DNA of 64,000 bases, taken from Liolophura sinensis (taxonomy: Eukaryota > Mollusca > Polyplacophora > Chitonida > Chitonidae). A program made the position numbers and the translations under genes. The notes below the pieces were generated by a model that was given only the letters and a program-made list of their open reading frames with translations, was not told the DNA's origin and did not search any database. Of the stretch, positions 40,301 through 49,470 are shown in pieces. Each line of letters opens with the position of its first letter. Within the stretch, counting starts at the first letter, position 1. The DNA lies in NCBI RefSeq assembly GCF_032854445.1, contig NC_088297.1, forward strand, positions 16,131,127 to 16,195,126, given 5' to 3'.

Positions 40301-40884
40301 ATCTCGCTAAGTTTCTATTAAAAAAAAAATGGCAGCCATATGAAAAGCGAAAGTGACTTATAGGCCTATACAAATCACATTTTTGTTTCTAAAAGCTAAG
40401 TGTTCCAAACTTGCCCCAATCAAATAAATAAATAGGAACTTTTAAGCTGAGGTTGGTAACATGTAGCAGAGTGACTGCTTCACTGAAGGCATCAACCTTG
40501 TCTTTTCAACTGTCACATACACGTAACAGCGTAATAAATTCATGACACATCTCACTCAAAACAATAATTTTTTTTTGTGAAGTTAATGACTTCCACCATC
40601 ACGCCCCCCTCGTCTCATTTCAACCTTATTTATGTTTAGCTTAAAAGTCATCATTGTTTTAGACAACAATGCTTAGTGTGGTAAATTGAGTTAGCGCAAC
40701 TGCCTGCTTTTTCCCCAAGTTAAAAATATTTACCAACGAAAACTGCGCGCTTTATAATGAACAAATTTATTAACCACGGTTTGGAACACCACTTCATTTA
40801 GTTTTGACAAAAGAATTGAGGAAATGTAAACATGTCTTACATGAAACCGATGACATTTCGGTTTGTCTCCGGCACGTATTCCAT
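22797..40884 (-). CDS. NMD3: NMD3, 60S ribosomal export protein, 15 exons, complete
   Basis: Nuclear export adaptor that links pre-60S ribosomal subunits to the exportin CRM1. Exons in coding order: 40884-40841, 39766-39632, 39015-38922, 37821-37741, 36647-36519, 35048-34958, 34215-34137, 32765-32669, 31865-31748, 30842-30700, 29241-29126, 27666-27594, 25320-25214, 23668-23598, 22933-22797. They total 1515 bases, all GT-AG, in phase: 504 residues, against about 503 in human. The start reads MEYVPETN, like vertebrate MEYMQAP. Metal-binding Cys pairs: about 17-20, 32/35, 55/58 and 140/143 (MCDDCHRVEAKDFW). A basic stretch KRRKWKLK at about 414-421 fits the nuclear localisation region. The C-terminus ISLQEMLDDLHI (479-490) fits the leucine-rich export signal. 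Two acceptors were chosen by frame and family alignment: 30842 (not four to five bases inside) and 29241 (not 29231). Orthology is near certain. Confidence 0.98.
22940..23615 (-). repeat. 30-bp minisatellite derived from the NMD3 exon 14 splice donor
   Basis: On the minus strand the unit is GTCAACATTTATAAAGGTAA followed by GCAACAGTGT, in about 21 copies filling the last NMD3 intron. The first 19 bases match the end of exon 14 (CATGTCAACATTTATAAAG); the rest matches the intron start. Many units therefore carry an AAAG|GTAAGC donor. A higher-order repeat of about 269 bases (nine units) is visible, e.g. ACACATACAAATGCTGA at 23052 and 23321. Confidence 0.93.
24638..24910 (-). mobile_element. SINE family A, full length
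   Basis: Complete from tail to tRNA-like head. On the minus strand the head reads TGGCTCAGTTGGTTAGCGCG (box A region) and GAGTTCAAGTCC (box B). Target-site duplication ACGAGCGTT (24629-24637 and 24911-24919). It lies in an NMD3 intron. Confidence 0.97.
25329..25364 (-). repeat. 36-base poly(A)/poly(T) run beside an NMD3 acceptor
   Basis: On the minus strand, T36 is followed directly by GCTTGTAG and then exon 13. It therefore serves as the polypyrimidine tract of this acceptor. Confidence 0.9.
25943..26151 (-). mobile_element. SINE family A copy, head truncated
   Basis: Tail and body are intact up to GGTGAGAGGCT. Target-site duplication CCACACTTCA (25933-25942 and 26152-26161). NMD3 intron. 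Confidence 0.93.
26436..26620 (-). mobile_element. SINE family B 3' half
   Basis: Inverted (GTGA)n tail, then GGGGGTTTAACGTTGTACTT and the conserved ATCTAGTGCAGCTTCACTGA region. The head is absent. Confidence 0.8.
27062..27540 (+). repeat. Dispersed repeat family E, split by a SINE
   Basis: AGAGGTGGTCTCAAATACTC and CAAAACATTTTCAAGTACCC resemble 59440-59500. After the SINE at 27162-27431, AATAACTTTTCATGCTCTTT resumes, matching 59540 and 44570. Confidence 0.6.
27162..27431 (-). mobile_element. SINE family A, full length, nested in family E
   Basis: Complete copy ending in the inverted head CTGAGCCATGGAGGCCCC. Target-site duplication of 16 bases with one mismatch: CCAAAACAATATTAGA / CCAAAATAATATTAGA. 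Confidence 0.95.
27877..28075 (-). mobile_element. Old SINE family A copy
   Basis: Diverged, but it keeps GCTGTACTCAAGAATACTTC, CATTATGGTGGAAGGAA, TTTGAACTCACAGTAAC and a final GGGCCATACAGGCCCC head. A segment after the tail is lost. Confidence 0.8.
28434..28622 (-). mobile_element. SINE family A copy, head truncated
   Basis: Tail TTTATTTATTTAATTGATG and body up to GGACTTGAACTCCCGC. NMD3 intron. Confidence 0.85.
28672..28872. mobile_element. Family D MITE-like element
   Basis: About 200 bases with inverted ends: left GTAATTCATCAACTTTTTCG, right AAAGGTTGAAGAATTAAA. The body matches 44908-45127 and 47056-47268 (GATTTTGGAGACAAAAAC; AAAAAGTATAATTTT). There is no coding frame. Confidence 0.65.
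28990..29118 (+). mobile_element. SINE family A 3' fragment abutting an NMD3 splice donor
   Basis: From CTGGCTGTGGGTTTCCCTCG to (AAAT)n. The tail ends at the CTTAC of the NMD3 exon 11 donor (29121-29125). ACTTAC at 28985-28990 and about 29120-29125 may be a short target-site duplication. Confidence 0.85.
29463..29545 (+). repeat. Dispersed repeat, related to 4390-4500
   Basis: TAAGCCATAGAGCTAGGGGA and following bases match the P450-intron copy. The type is unknown. Confidence 0.4.
29595..29855. repeat. 9-bp minisatellite, about 28 units
   Basis: Unit ACCAGCCTT/ACCAACCTT with T/G variants, in an NMD3 intron. It gives a false Arg-Leu-Val-rich open frame on the minus strand. Confidence 0.9.
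30007..30282 (-). mobile_element. SINE family A, full length
   Basis: Complete copy. Perfect 13-base target-site duplication ACTTCATAATTAA (29994-30006 and 30283-30295). Little divergence from the family pattern, so probably recent. Confidence 0.97.
31220..31458 (-). mobile_element. SINE family A with small internal deletions
   Basis: Tail, body and head are present; the GGCCGGAGAGGAA block and the centre of the box-B flank are shortened. Target-site duplication TTATTCTTTGA (31209-31219 and 31459-31469). Confidence 0.95.
32837..33065 (-). mobile_element. SINE family A copy, diverged head
   Basis: Tail TTTATTTATTTGATTGGGGT, body, and a shortened CCAGCATGAGATGGTCTTG region. The head is recognisable but decayed. 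Confidence 0.85.
34310..34450 (-). mobile_element. SINE family A 3' fragment
   Basis: Tail TTTATTTTATTTGACTGG to CCACAGGGTGCTGGCAGATC. It lies about 50 bases from the next copy (34497-34735), in the same orientation. Confidence 0.85.
34497..34735 (-). mobile_element. SINE family A copy, near full length
   Basis: Tail to head (GCCGCAGAGGCCCC). The flanks CTCTTCCCATTTT and CTCTTCCAATTT look like an imperfect target-site duplication. Confidence 0.85.
35160..35470 (-). mobile_element. Probable tRNA-derived SINE of another family
   Basis: On the minus strand it begins GGGCCATAGTTGAGTGCTTG, with a box-B-like AGAGTTCAAACCCAGCC. A body about 250 bases long follows. No second copy was found here to prove the family. 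Confidence 0.4.
35600..36115 (+). repeat. Dispersed repeat family F, copy 1
   Basis: Collinear blocks shared with 47397-47805: GTTTCAAAGTTAAAGC near the start; GCCTCAAAAACTAATTTCGC against GTCTCAAAAACTAATTTCGC; AAGGGAGGTAATTCAGAG at the end. It lies in an NMD3 intron. Confidence 0.65.
36893..37045 (-). mobile_element. SINE family A 3' part with internal deletion
   Basis: Tail TTTATTTATTTATTTGATTG and body to GGCCAGAGAGGAAGTCAGCG. It lacks the GGGCAGAGCCCGGG block. Confidence 0.85.
37946..38202 (-). mobile_element. SINE family A, near full length
   Basis: Tail to head (GAGTCACTGAGGCCCC). Target-site duplication ACTAGGAAA (37937-37945 and 38203-38211). Confidence 0.95.
38355..38650 (-). mobile_element. 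SINE family B, most of the element
   Basis: Inverted GTGAGTGC tail, GGGGGTTTAACATCGTGCTC, body, and a box-B-type region (GACCCAGGATTGATCCTGG). The last bases of the tRNA-like head are missing. Confidence 0.9.
39400..39631 (-). repeat. Tandem partial copies of NMD3 exon 2 end plus donor
   Basis: On the minus strand, just past the exon 2 donor at 39631, CTGTACTTCTGCTAAAATTG, AGAGGTACATGACT and related blocks recur three to four times, in units of up to about 84 bases. They copy the exon end (CTGTACTTTTGCAGAAATTG, then TGAGAG|GTATGTGACT). Frames are broken by TAA where the exon has CAGAAA. Confidence 0.85.
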
Positions 40885-41982
40885 TTTTCTTCAAGCGTCA
40901 GTCAAAAGAGATTGTGAAAACTTCTACTGAAATCCAAGGACTTCAGGCTGTTCTATTGACCATGTGTTGGGTAATGACGAATGCATCCGAAGCTAACATA
41001 GCAGATACGTCACCACTGTTTCGTATTCAGGTGATCTACGAAAATGCATTCAAAAAATTGGTAGCTGTAAATACAATTTGCACAACGTATTGAAAATTAC
41101 TCGGTAATTTAAAAAAAAGGGTGATTGAAACGACTTGTGCTCAGGGGAATCATCCCCACACCAAGTTGAGGGACTAGAACCTACCGCATACCTTTTAAAA
41201 TATGTTAAATAAAGGTCAAATCTCTAAAATACGTTATACTTATGTATGATATTAATAACAAAAAAAATCTTTTGCATTTATTCGCCCATTATTTGCTACC
41301 TATATACATGTGTTTTATAATCGATGTTATGGTGGAAACTCGATTTAAACCCTCTTTTGCCCCAGTTACATTTTTTGACCGGGGGTAAATTTCGCCAGGG
41401 TAAATCGGTACACGCGACAACCTGTACAGACTTTCAGTGGTTTGACAGAAAACAAGAAGAGAAGAAGGTGTAAAAAAAAGTGTGTACATTTTGTTTATGT
41501 TATTTTTACCATTAAGGCTAAAGTTTATGTGCTTCAGTGTGTAAGCTCATGTCATTGCCTTCTAATGTCAGTCTTACAAATAAGATAAAATTAAGTAGAG
41601 CCACAACTCGTCACTGTGTCAATAACATATGCAGAGATTACTCAGTTATCAGTTTCCGTTACTGTCCATACCAAGCACTTTTATCATTGCCAGTAGTCCC
41701 CAACCGGCGGTGGGGTGGGTAGATGAGAGTTTTTTTTGATGTTTTTCATGTAGTAACTGCTCTAGACAATGCCTGATTTTGTTAACATGATTTGCATGTA
41801 TTAAGTTGAGGTTGCGACAGTGAGTTTTACATGGCTTATATTGGTTCAAGAAGTCAAACAGTACACCATAGGCCGGCATTGCAACTTTTGACTGAGCTCT
41901 GTATAGCTTTGATTACGTATACTGACACAGCCCTGTTAAATGGATTTATGTTTGTCTACTATGTGACAGTTACTTCTGTGTA
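40885..41982. other. Upstream of NMD3; no gene supported
   Basis: The NMD3 start codon is at 40884. A plus-strand frame reads MTNASEANIADTSPLFRIQ from 40974 to a possible donor, CAG|GTGATC, at 41030. I cannot match it to a family, and no second exon follows. The rest is AT-rich with no recognised repeat. Confidence 0.35.
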
Positions 41983-42259
41983 GGGGCCTCCGTGGCTCAG
42001 CTGGTTAGCACACTAGCGCAGCGTAATGACCCAAGAGCCTCTCTCCAATGCTTTCGCTGTGAGTTCAAGTCCAGCTCACGCTGGCTTCCTCTTCTGGCCG
42101 TACGCTTCTGGCCGTACATGGGAAGGTCGACCAGCAACCTGCGGAAGGTTGTGCGTTTCCACCAGGCTCTGTCCGGTTTCCTCCCACCATAATGCTGGCC
42201 GCTGTCGTGTAAGTGAAATATTCTTGAGTACAGCGTAAAGCACCGATCAAATAAATAAA
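41983..42259 (+). mobile_element. SINE family A, full length
   Basis: Starts GGGGCCTCCGTGGCTCAGCT and ends CAAATAAATAAA. Perfect 12-base target-site duplication TACTTCTGTGTA (41971-41982 and 42260-42271). A GGCCGTACG-type block is duplicated inside. Confidence 0.97.
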
Positions 42260-42884
42260 TACTTCTGTGTAAAAAAGCCCATGGGGTTGCTGTTTACCTG
42301 CAAGAGGCACTATTGCTTATGTCAGTTCATTGAAGAATCAAGATCTGCTTCTCACAGATTGAATGAGCAATGAGTCAGCGAATAACAGCAACCTCAACTT
42401 TACAAAACCCTTGATAACATCAGAGAGATTCCCCTTTAGAAGGCATTCAAACACCATTTTCATGAATGTACAAGTAGAAAATCGTGAAATAGTCGAACTG
42501 GTGAAAGGTCTGTGGCTTACCATAATAGCGGATTTGGAGCGGATCTTCTATGGCAGTTGGTCAACGAGACCATTTAGCTGGTGGGTTCATATTTGTTCAG
42601 ATTTTGGTGAAAGAAAATATTCCATCAGTGGCTCCTAACATGTCTGAAGGGACTTTTGTCTGTGTGCCAGTGCAAACATACAGTTTGAAAATTAACTGTT
42701 ATCCTGCTTCCATGTATGTTGCTCAGGATGAATTGTATGAATTCTCATTGGTTGTTAACTAGCTTCTGTTTGGTAACTTTTGATGAAACTTGGTATGCCG
42801 ATTCTTTTAGTAAAACCTCAGATCTGGTGCAAAAATCATTAGGAGTCATGCAGTAGTTTGATTTTTATATTAAACAATTTCCTT

Positions 42885-43216
42885 GACTGGCATATAAATG
42901 TTTAGAGCATCTCTGGCGAAGTCGGGAGATTTGGGATCAGACCTGGGTTTGGTCATACCAAAGACTTTGTAAATGGTACCTGTTGCTGTTTGCTTGGAGG
43001 CTAGGACAGCGAGATTAGAACAAGGAAACAGGCAGTATAATATGAGTGGATGAGGTGTCATGTCTGGTGTCTTCGACGTAATACTTCAGTGGCGGCAGCA
43101 CTTTGGCAGCATGGATTTGTCCTGCCGCAAGAGGACACAATATATGCACAAAAAAATGCACCTAATTACCCCTCAACTTCATTTGACTAAAAGATTGTTA
43201 AGCACAACGTTGAACC
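42885..43216 (+). mobile_element. SINE family C copy
   Basis: The head region resembles a tRNA (TTTAGAGCATCTCTGGCGAA), then GGATCAGACCTGGGTTTGG and GTCATGTCTGGTGTCTTCG, and a 3' end with TTAAGCACAACGTTGAACCC and CA-rich tail. It matches 44041-44198 in its 5' part and 16290-16563 in its 3' part. Confidence 0.7.
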
Positions 43217-43470
43217 CACAAGCATGCACACATTTACCTTGACTGTGATTGGTTGTTGGTTTCTGTCATGTCCGTGGAATGACTGCTTCAAACATTTTCA
43301 AAATTTTGAGAAAGTTTTTTTGTGCAAATTCATTTTATGATGCTTAAGATCAAGTTCGTAAACCAGCTTTGTAAAGTTATTGCTAACATGTATTTAGTGT
43401 GGAATGTGATCAGGGGAATTTTCTGAATTTGACTGTTTTATTGGAACCAGTGTACACTGTATTCTAGTCA

Positions 43471-43830
43471 GTCGGACCCGATACCACAGTTGGTAGAGCG
43501 TCTGCTTCGGGAGCGGTAGATCCTGGGTCAATCCTGGGTCGAGTCACACCTAAGACCTTAAAAGAGGAAGTTGTAACTTCCTCGCTTGGCGTTCAGCATG
43601 AAGGGGGTAGTACAATGACTGGTTGACCCGTATCATTATAATGGCTCTGGCGGGGCGGCTTACTTGCCTTTGGTAAGGCGTCTCAGTGAAGCAGGACTTG
43701 ATAAAAGAGCGGTGGAAATCCATCCTGCAACAAGGAGGTACATGACATGCACTCTAAGGATTCCTTCCATGTCATACGACTGAAAAATTGTTAAGTACGA
43801 CGTTAAACCCCAAGCACTCACTCACTCACT
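43471..43830 (+). mobile_element. SINE family B, full length
   Basis: tRNA-like head CACAGTTGGTAGAGCGTCTG (box A) and GGGTCAATCCTGGGTCGAGT (box B region). The body includes GGTTGACCCGTATCATTATA, and the tail AAGTACGACGTTAAACCCCA is followed by (CACT)n. It defines the family together with 50328-50680. Confidence 0.92.
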
Positions 43831-44040
43831 GGCTGCCATGTTTTGTGTGGGTAGAGGTAATGAGACTGAGAGTAGAGTATAATACTTGCGCACCTAGTGT
43901 ATGACTCGACCCTGATCTAAAACCATAGCTTACAGCAGGTTTTGAGTACCTGATACACATGAGCGTGCAAATCAGCAATGGTGTTAGAATTTACTTTAAG
44001 TTAATACTTCAATACATGGTGTTTCTCCGGCCTGCTACAG

Positions 44041-44198
44041 GGTCGGTTTGGTGGCCCAATGACCAGAGCATCCACCTCAGAGTTGGGATCAAACTTGGGC
44101 CTGGTCATACCAGAAACTTTAAAAATGGTATTTGTAGCTGCCTCGCTTGGCGCTCAGCATTGAGAGATCAAGAAGCAGGTCTGGTTGGCCAGGTGCCA
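44041..44198 (+). mobile_element. SINE family C 5' part
   Basis: TGGCCCAATGACCAGAGCAT head, GGGATCAAACTTGGGCCTGG box-B region, then CTGCCTCGCTTGGCGCTCAG and GTCTGGTTGGCCAGG. The 3' half is missing. Confidence 0.7.
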
Positions 44199-44224
44199 TT
44201 AATAATACATAATAATGTTCTAAA

Positions 44225-44640
44225 TAAGGATGTGATGCATGTCTAATATATTTATTGGAATGTAAATATGTTGTATATATCCACACATAAGCATTTAATC
44301 TGAATTGTGATAATATTTATGACTGTATTAAAAATATAAATATGATCAGAATCCAGGTTGTACACATTTGTTAGCTGACAAGACCTACTTCTAGTGCAAA
44401 TATATTTATTAAACATGTGTTACATCCTCATTTATAACATTATAGCACGAAGACTATATGTACCAAAAGGTGGTCCTAAATAAAAGCCAAAAACAAAAGA
44501 TATTTTTAATTGGTTTTTTGTCTTTAAAGAAAAATCTAAAAACAAAAAAAATCTCAAGACCACATTTGCGACTAACTTTTCACACTCTTTCAACATGAGG
44601 TTTTCTCCACCTTTAAATTAACCCCTAACAAACAGTTACA
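44225..44640 (+). repeat. Dispersed repeat family E, copy 2
   Basis: Collinear with 59180-59600: AGGATGTGATGCATGTC, ACATAAGCATTTAATCTGAA, ATTAAACATGTGTNNCATCC, CAAAAGGTGGTCC. About 400 bases, no coding frame. Confidence 0.8.
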
Positions 44641-44907
44641 AAGAAAATCCATTCGTGCATGTACATTTCTATGCATTTTGGTTTATTGAACAGTTTCCTT
44701 TTCTAGATATATCCACAGCATTGTATGTTCCCCACCTGTGCCTACTAGATAAACAAATTTACAACTTTAGCATATTGTAGAGTACATATACACAGGAATC
44801 AATATTTGATTTTGTCAATTTTGTGAGAATTTTCTCCACCGGCTCATGTACATTTTAATACATTGTCGACAGTGACCTTGTTCTGTGATATGTGTGTATG
44901 TATGTAC

Positions 44908-45127
44908 TCTAGTTCCTCAACCTTTTTGGCATACAAAAGAGCAACTTTCAGTGAAGTTTATGCACATTTGAATTCGATTTGGGAGACAAAACTGCATTGG
45001 TCAGACTGACCAGTGTCGGGGCTTCACAAAAAGTATAATTTTGTCAGTCAACACAGAATAATGACTTCAGAATATATTTGAATAAACACCTTGTACACAT
45101 GTGAGAAGGTTGAAGAATTACAGTACA
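44908..45127. mobile_element. Family D MITE-like element
   Basis: Left end TAGTTCCTCAACCTTTTTGG and right end GAGAAGGTTGAAGAATTACA are inverted. The body matches the copies at 28672 and 47056. Confidence 0.7.
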
Positions 45128-45449
45128 CAGTATAACAGACGTTAAATTTTAAAATAATCCAATTCATCATGTTTTCAGTAATCCTGTTACATGTGCATTG
45201 CGATTCAGACCATTTCTGTTTTTGACAAATAATTTTGTCTTTCACTAAGTTAACTCATTCAGCCTCATCCTGTGTAGAATTTTTGTTCATATTAGAAAGG
45301 TGATTTGAGGTTTCTTTGAAATGTAGGATGGCACTTGTATCTTGTTTTCAAAATGTGAATTTTAACACCAAAAGTACTATTTTACAGTATTCGCCTCTTT
45401 ATTTGCTCCCCCCAAAAAATGTACTTTTACTCATTCAGCCTAATTCTTT

Positions 45450-46825
45450 ATAGAGCCAGGTACATTACACCTGTATGGTATGAGCTAGGCACATTATGCC
45501 TGTACAGAATGAGCCAGGTACATTACACCTGCACAATGTGAGCAAGGTACATAACGCCTGTACAGTATGAGCCAGGTACATTACACCTGTACAATACGAG
45601 CCAGGTACATTACACCTGTACGATATGAGCTAGGTACATTACGCCTGTACAATATGAGCCAGGTACATTACACCTGTTCAGTACGAGCTAGGCACATTAC
45701 ACCTGTACAGTATGAGCAAGGTACATTACACCTGTACAGTATGGGCCAGGTACATTACACCTGTACAGTATGAGCTAGGTACATTACACCTGTACAGTAT
45801 GAGCTAGGTACATTACACCTGTACAATATGGGCCAGGTACATTACACCTGTACAGAATGAGCCAGGTACATTACACCTGTACAGTATGAGCCAGGTACAT
45901 TATGCCTGTACAGTATGAGCCAGGTACATTACACCTGTACAATATGAGCCAGGTACATTACAGCTGTATAGTATGAGCTAGGTACATTACACCTGTACAG
46001 TATGAGCCAGGTACATTACGCCTGTACAATATGAGCTAGGTACATTCCACCTGTACAGTATGACCTAGGTACATTACACCTGTACAGTATGTGAGAGTTA
46101 CATTACACCTGTACAGTATGAGCCAGGTACATTACACCTGTACAGTATGAGCCAGGTACATTACGCCTGTACAATATGAGCTAGGTACATTACACCTGTA
46201 CAGAATGAGCCAGGTACATTACACCTGTACGGTATGAGCCAGGTACATTGTGCCTGTACAGTAAGAGCCAGGTACAGTACACCTGTACGGTATGGGCCAG
46301 GTACATTACACCTGCACCATGTGAGCAAGGTACATTACGCCTGTACCTTATGAGCCAGGTACATTACACCTGTACAGTATGAGCCAGGTACATTATGCCT
46401 GTACAATATGAGCCAGGTACAGTACACCTGTACAGTATGAGCTAGGTACATTACACCAGTACAGAATGAGCCAGGTACATTACACCTGTACAGTATGAGC
46501 CAGGTACATTACACCTGTACAGTATGAGCTAAGTACATTACGCCTGTACAATATGAGCTAGGTACATTACACCTGTAAAGTATGAGCCAGGTACATTATG
46601 CCTGTACAATATGAGCCAGGTACAGTACACCTGTACGGTATGAGCTAGGTACATTAGACCTGTGCAATATGAGCTAGGTACATTACACCTGTACGGTATG
46701 AGCCAGGTACATTACACCTTTACATTATGAGCCAGGTACATTACGCCTGTACAGTATGAGCCAGGTACAGTACACCTGTACAAAATGACCAGGTACATTA
46801 CGCCTGTACCTTATGAGCCAGGCAC
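45450..46825. repeat. 29-bp minisatellite, about 47 copies
   Basis: Unit TACATTACACCTGTACAGTA then TGAGCCAGG, with CTA/CCA, ACA/GCC and AGT/AAT variants. The unit is not a multiple of three, and frames close quickly. Each unit contains a short dyad, GTACA-7 bases-TGTAC. Confidence 0.95.
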
Positions 46826-47055
46826 AATACATACATGTACATAAACTACCTACGTAGCCAACCTTGATCCACCCCCAACCAATCCACAGCTGTTTACACG
46901 GTGACAATAATACCTATACGCACCAGTTGCAGTTCATATGTTTGTGTATGGCACTCCCACAGGCTTGTCGATAACCAGTGTTATGGTTAGGGCAGGAGAT
47001 TTGGGCTGGGAGGTCAGTTCTTTTGATATTCAGTATTGTACCATGTTGTTGTTAA

Positions 47056-47268
47056 TACCCTAATTCCTCAAGCTTTTGGCACATGAAAGAGCTACTATGA
47101 GTGCAATTTAGGAACAATTACAATTATATTTTGGAGACAAAACTATGTTGGTTGGATTGGCCAATCTCATAGCTTGGTAAAAGGTGTAATTTTATCAATC
47201 TACACAGAATAATGCCTTCAGATTATGCTTGAATAAACATCTTACAAACATGTGAAAAGGTTGAGTTA
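47056..47268. mobile_element. Family D MITE-like element
   Basis: Left CTAATTCCTCAAGCTTTTGG, right ATGTGAAAAGGTTGAGTTAC; body as in the other two copies. A fourth, incomplete copy is at 63287-63465. Confidence 0.65.
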
Positions 47269-47396
47269 CATTATACTGGTAATATAGCTTAGGTATTGCA
47301 CAGCTAATAGGACAGCACCGAATTACCCCCCCCCCCCCCCCTCGGGATCGCTCTCCCATTGCATTTCTTAAAAGGTAAGCTGTTCTTATATTGTAG

Positions 47397-47805
47397 GTTG
47401 GACCTCTGGAAATGGCTACTGCCAAGTTTCAAAGTTAAAGCTGCGTAGGCTAATGGAAGACAACTCTCTCAAGCTGAAGACATTTAGGCGAAATTTAGAT
47501 ATTCCCGAGTGTGATTTATGTAGGCTACAGTGTACAACAAACTGTTGGAGCAAGCTCAAACATGCATATATTCAGCATTTCAGCATTTCTGGAACTCGCA
47601 GTGGCTGATTTTCTACATTCTGCTGCCTAGAAAATAGTCCACACTGTCACTGTCATGATGTACATGTAACCAACATGTACATGTAGTTTCATTCGTGTCA
47701 GTAGGCAGTGTTTCACTTCCCGTAGTCAGTCGTGTCTCAAAAACTAATTTCGCCTTGTGTCATAGCTGGCATTCTGTGGAAAGGGAGGTAATTCAGAGGA
47801 GGTCT
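47397..47805 (+). repeat. Dispersed repeat family F, copy 2
   Basis: Collinear with 35600-36115; shares GTTTCAAAGTTAAAGC, CAAAAACTAATTTCGC and GGGAGGTAATTCAGAG. Confidence 0.65.
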
Positions 47806-47958
47806 ATTAGAATGTATGTCACGTTTAAAGAAATTCAGGTTTTTATGTAAAGGTTTTCACTTTGAGTTGTATTAAATGATTGTTTAAAATATATATTATA
47901 TGTATATATATATGATTTATATGTTAGGCAATTAATCCTCACAGACTCAGACATTTGA

Positions 47959-48226
47959 TTTTTTTTTATTTTTTTGATTGGTATTTTACGCCGTACTCAA
48001 GAATATTTCACTTATTCGACGGTGGCCAGCATTATGGTGGGTGGAATTCGGGCACAGCCCAGGGGAAACCCACAACCATCTGCACGTTGCTGGCAGACCT
48101 TCCCACTTACGACCGGAGAGGAAGCCAGCATGATCTGGACTTGAACTCACAGCGACCGCATTGGTGAGAAGCTCCTGGGTCAATACGCTGCACTAGCGCA
48201 CTAACCGACTGAGCCACGGAGGCCCC
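47959..48226 (-). mobile_element. SINE family A, full length
   Basis: Complete to the head GAGCCACGGAGGCCCCC. Perfect 11-base target-site duplication CAGACATTTGA (47948-47958 and 48227-48237). Confidence 0.97.
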
Positions 48227-48559
48227 CAGACATTTGAAGTGTACCTTACTCACGCCTCAGACTGTTGCTGAATATTGGCCTGATTATGGCATTGTTTAAT
48301 GTGCAATTATGTCTGATATGCCAGGCTTCCCCAATCTTTATGATTAGAATTGAATATGAAAAAAAAACCCACCAGTGTGAAAGTTACTTAGCTGTTTTTG
48401 ACTTACTTGTTTTTCCTGATAAGGCTGTAGTCTCAGTTTTCAATAATATACATGCAGGTAAAAATTAAAAGCTTAAGGTGAATTTTCTGATGTGGGGAAC
48501 AGGTAGAGGACAAAACCAGAAACCTTCCTGGTTTACCAATTGCAGTTTGGAGTTCAGCT

Positions 48560-49212
48560 CAGGGTTACTAAGTTTGGAGTTCTTGTCTGTGATACTAAGT
48601 TTGGAGTTTTCATCAGGGATACTAAGTTTGAAGTTCTGGTCAGGGATACTAAGTTTGATACTAAGTTTGGAGTTCTGGTCAGGGATACTAAGTTTGGAGT
48701 TCTTGTCAATGATGCTAAGTTTGGAGTTCTTGTAAGGGATACTAAGTTTGGAGTTCTGGTCAGGGATACTAAGTTTGGAGTTCTCATCAGGGATACTAAG
48801 TTTGGAGTTCTCATCAGGGATACTAAGTTTGGAGTTCTTGTAAGGGATACTAAGTTTGGGGTTCTGGTCAGGGATACTAAGTTTGGAGTTCTGGTCAGGG
48901 ATACTAAGTTTGGTGTTCTCATCAGTGATACTAAGTTTGGAGTTCTCATCAGGGATACTAAGTTTGGAGTTCTGGTCAGGGATACTAAGTTTGGAGTTCT
49001 GGTCAAGGATACTAAGTTTGGCGTTCTCATCAGGGATACTAAGTTTGGAGTTCTGGTCAGGGATACTAAGTTTGGAGTTCTCGTCAATGATACTAAGTTT
49101 GGAGTTCTCATCAGGGATACTAAGTTTGGAGTTCTGGTCAGGGATACTAAGTTTGGAGTTCTCATCAGGGATACTAAGTTTGGAGTTCTTGTCAGTGATA
49201 CTAAGTTTGGAC
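48560..49212. repeat. 27-bp minisatellite, about 24 copies
   Basis: Unit ACTAAGTTTGGAGTTCTGGT then CAGGGAT, with a 12-base ACTAAGTTTGAT insertion near 48650. Nine-residue periodic frames stay open on both strands (TKFGVLVRD and KLSIPDQNS types); I regard them as non-coding. Confidence 0.95.
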
Positions 49213-49292
49213 ATTAAGTGTCTACGTGTGTATATATAGATGTGTATGATTGTTTTATGTATATTCAAACGAATGACCTCAACAATAATTTA

Positions 49293-49470
49293 CATGCTGG
49301 CTTCCTCTCCAGACGTACGTGGGAAGGTCGGCCCCCAACCTGCGGATGGGTGTGGGTTTCCCCCAGGCTGTGCCTGGTTTCCACCCACCATAATGCTGGC
49401 CGCTGTCATATAAGTGAAATATTCTTGAGTACGGCGTAAAACACCAATCAAATAAATAAATAAATAAGTG
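49293..49470 (+). mobile_element. SINE family A, 5'-truncated
   Basis: Starts within the CTGGCTTCCTCTCC block. Perfect 12-base target-site duplication AACAATAATTTA (49281-49292 and 49471-49482). Confidence 0.95.

Noticed and set aside
45450-46825. CRISPR array
   Set aside because: Repeats are directly adjacent with no unique spacers, and the context is eukaryotic.
48465-49268. 267-codon and 225-codon frames in the 27-bp array
   Set aside because: Nine-residue periodicity on both strands with no non-repeat domain; typical of an array with a unit divisible by three.
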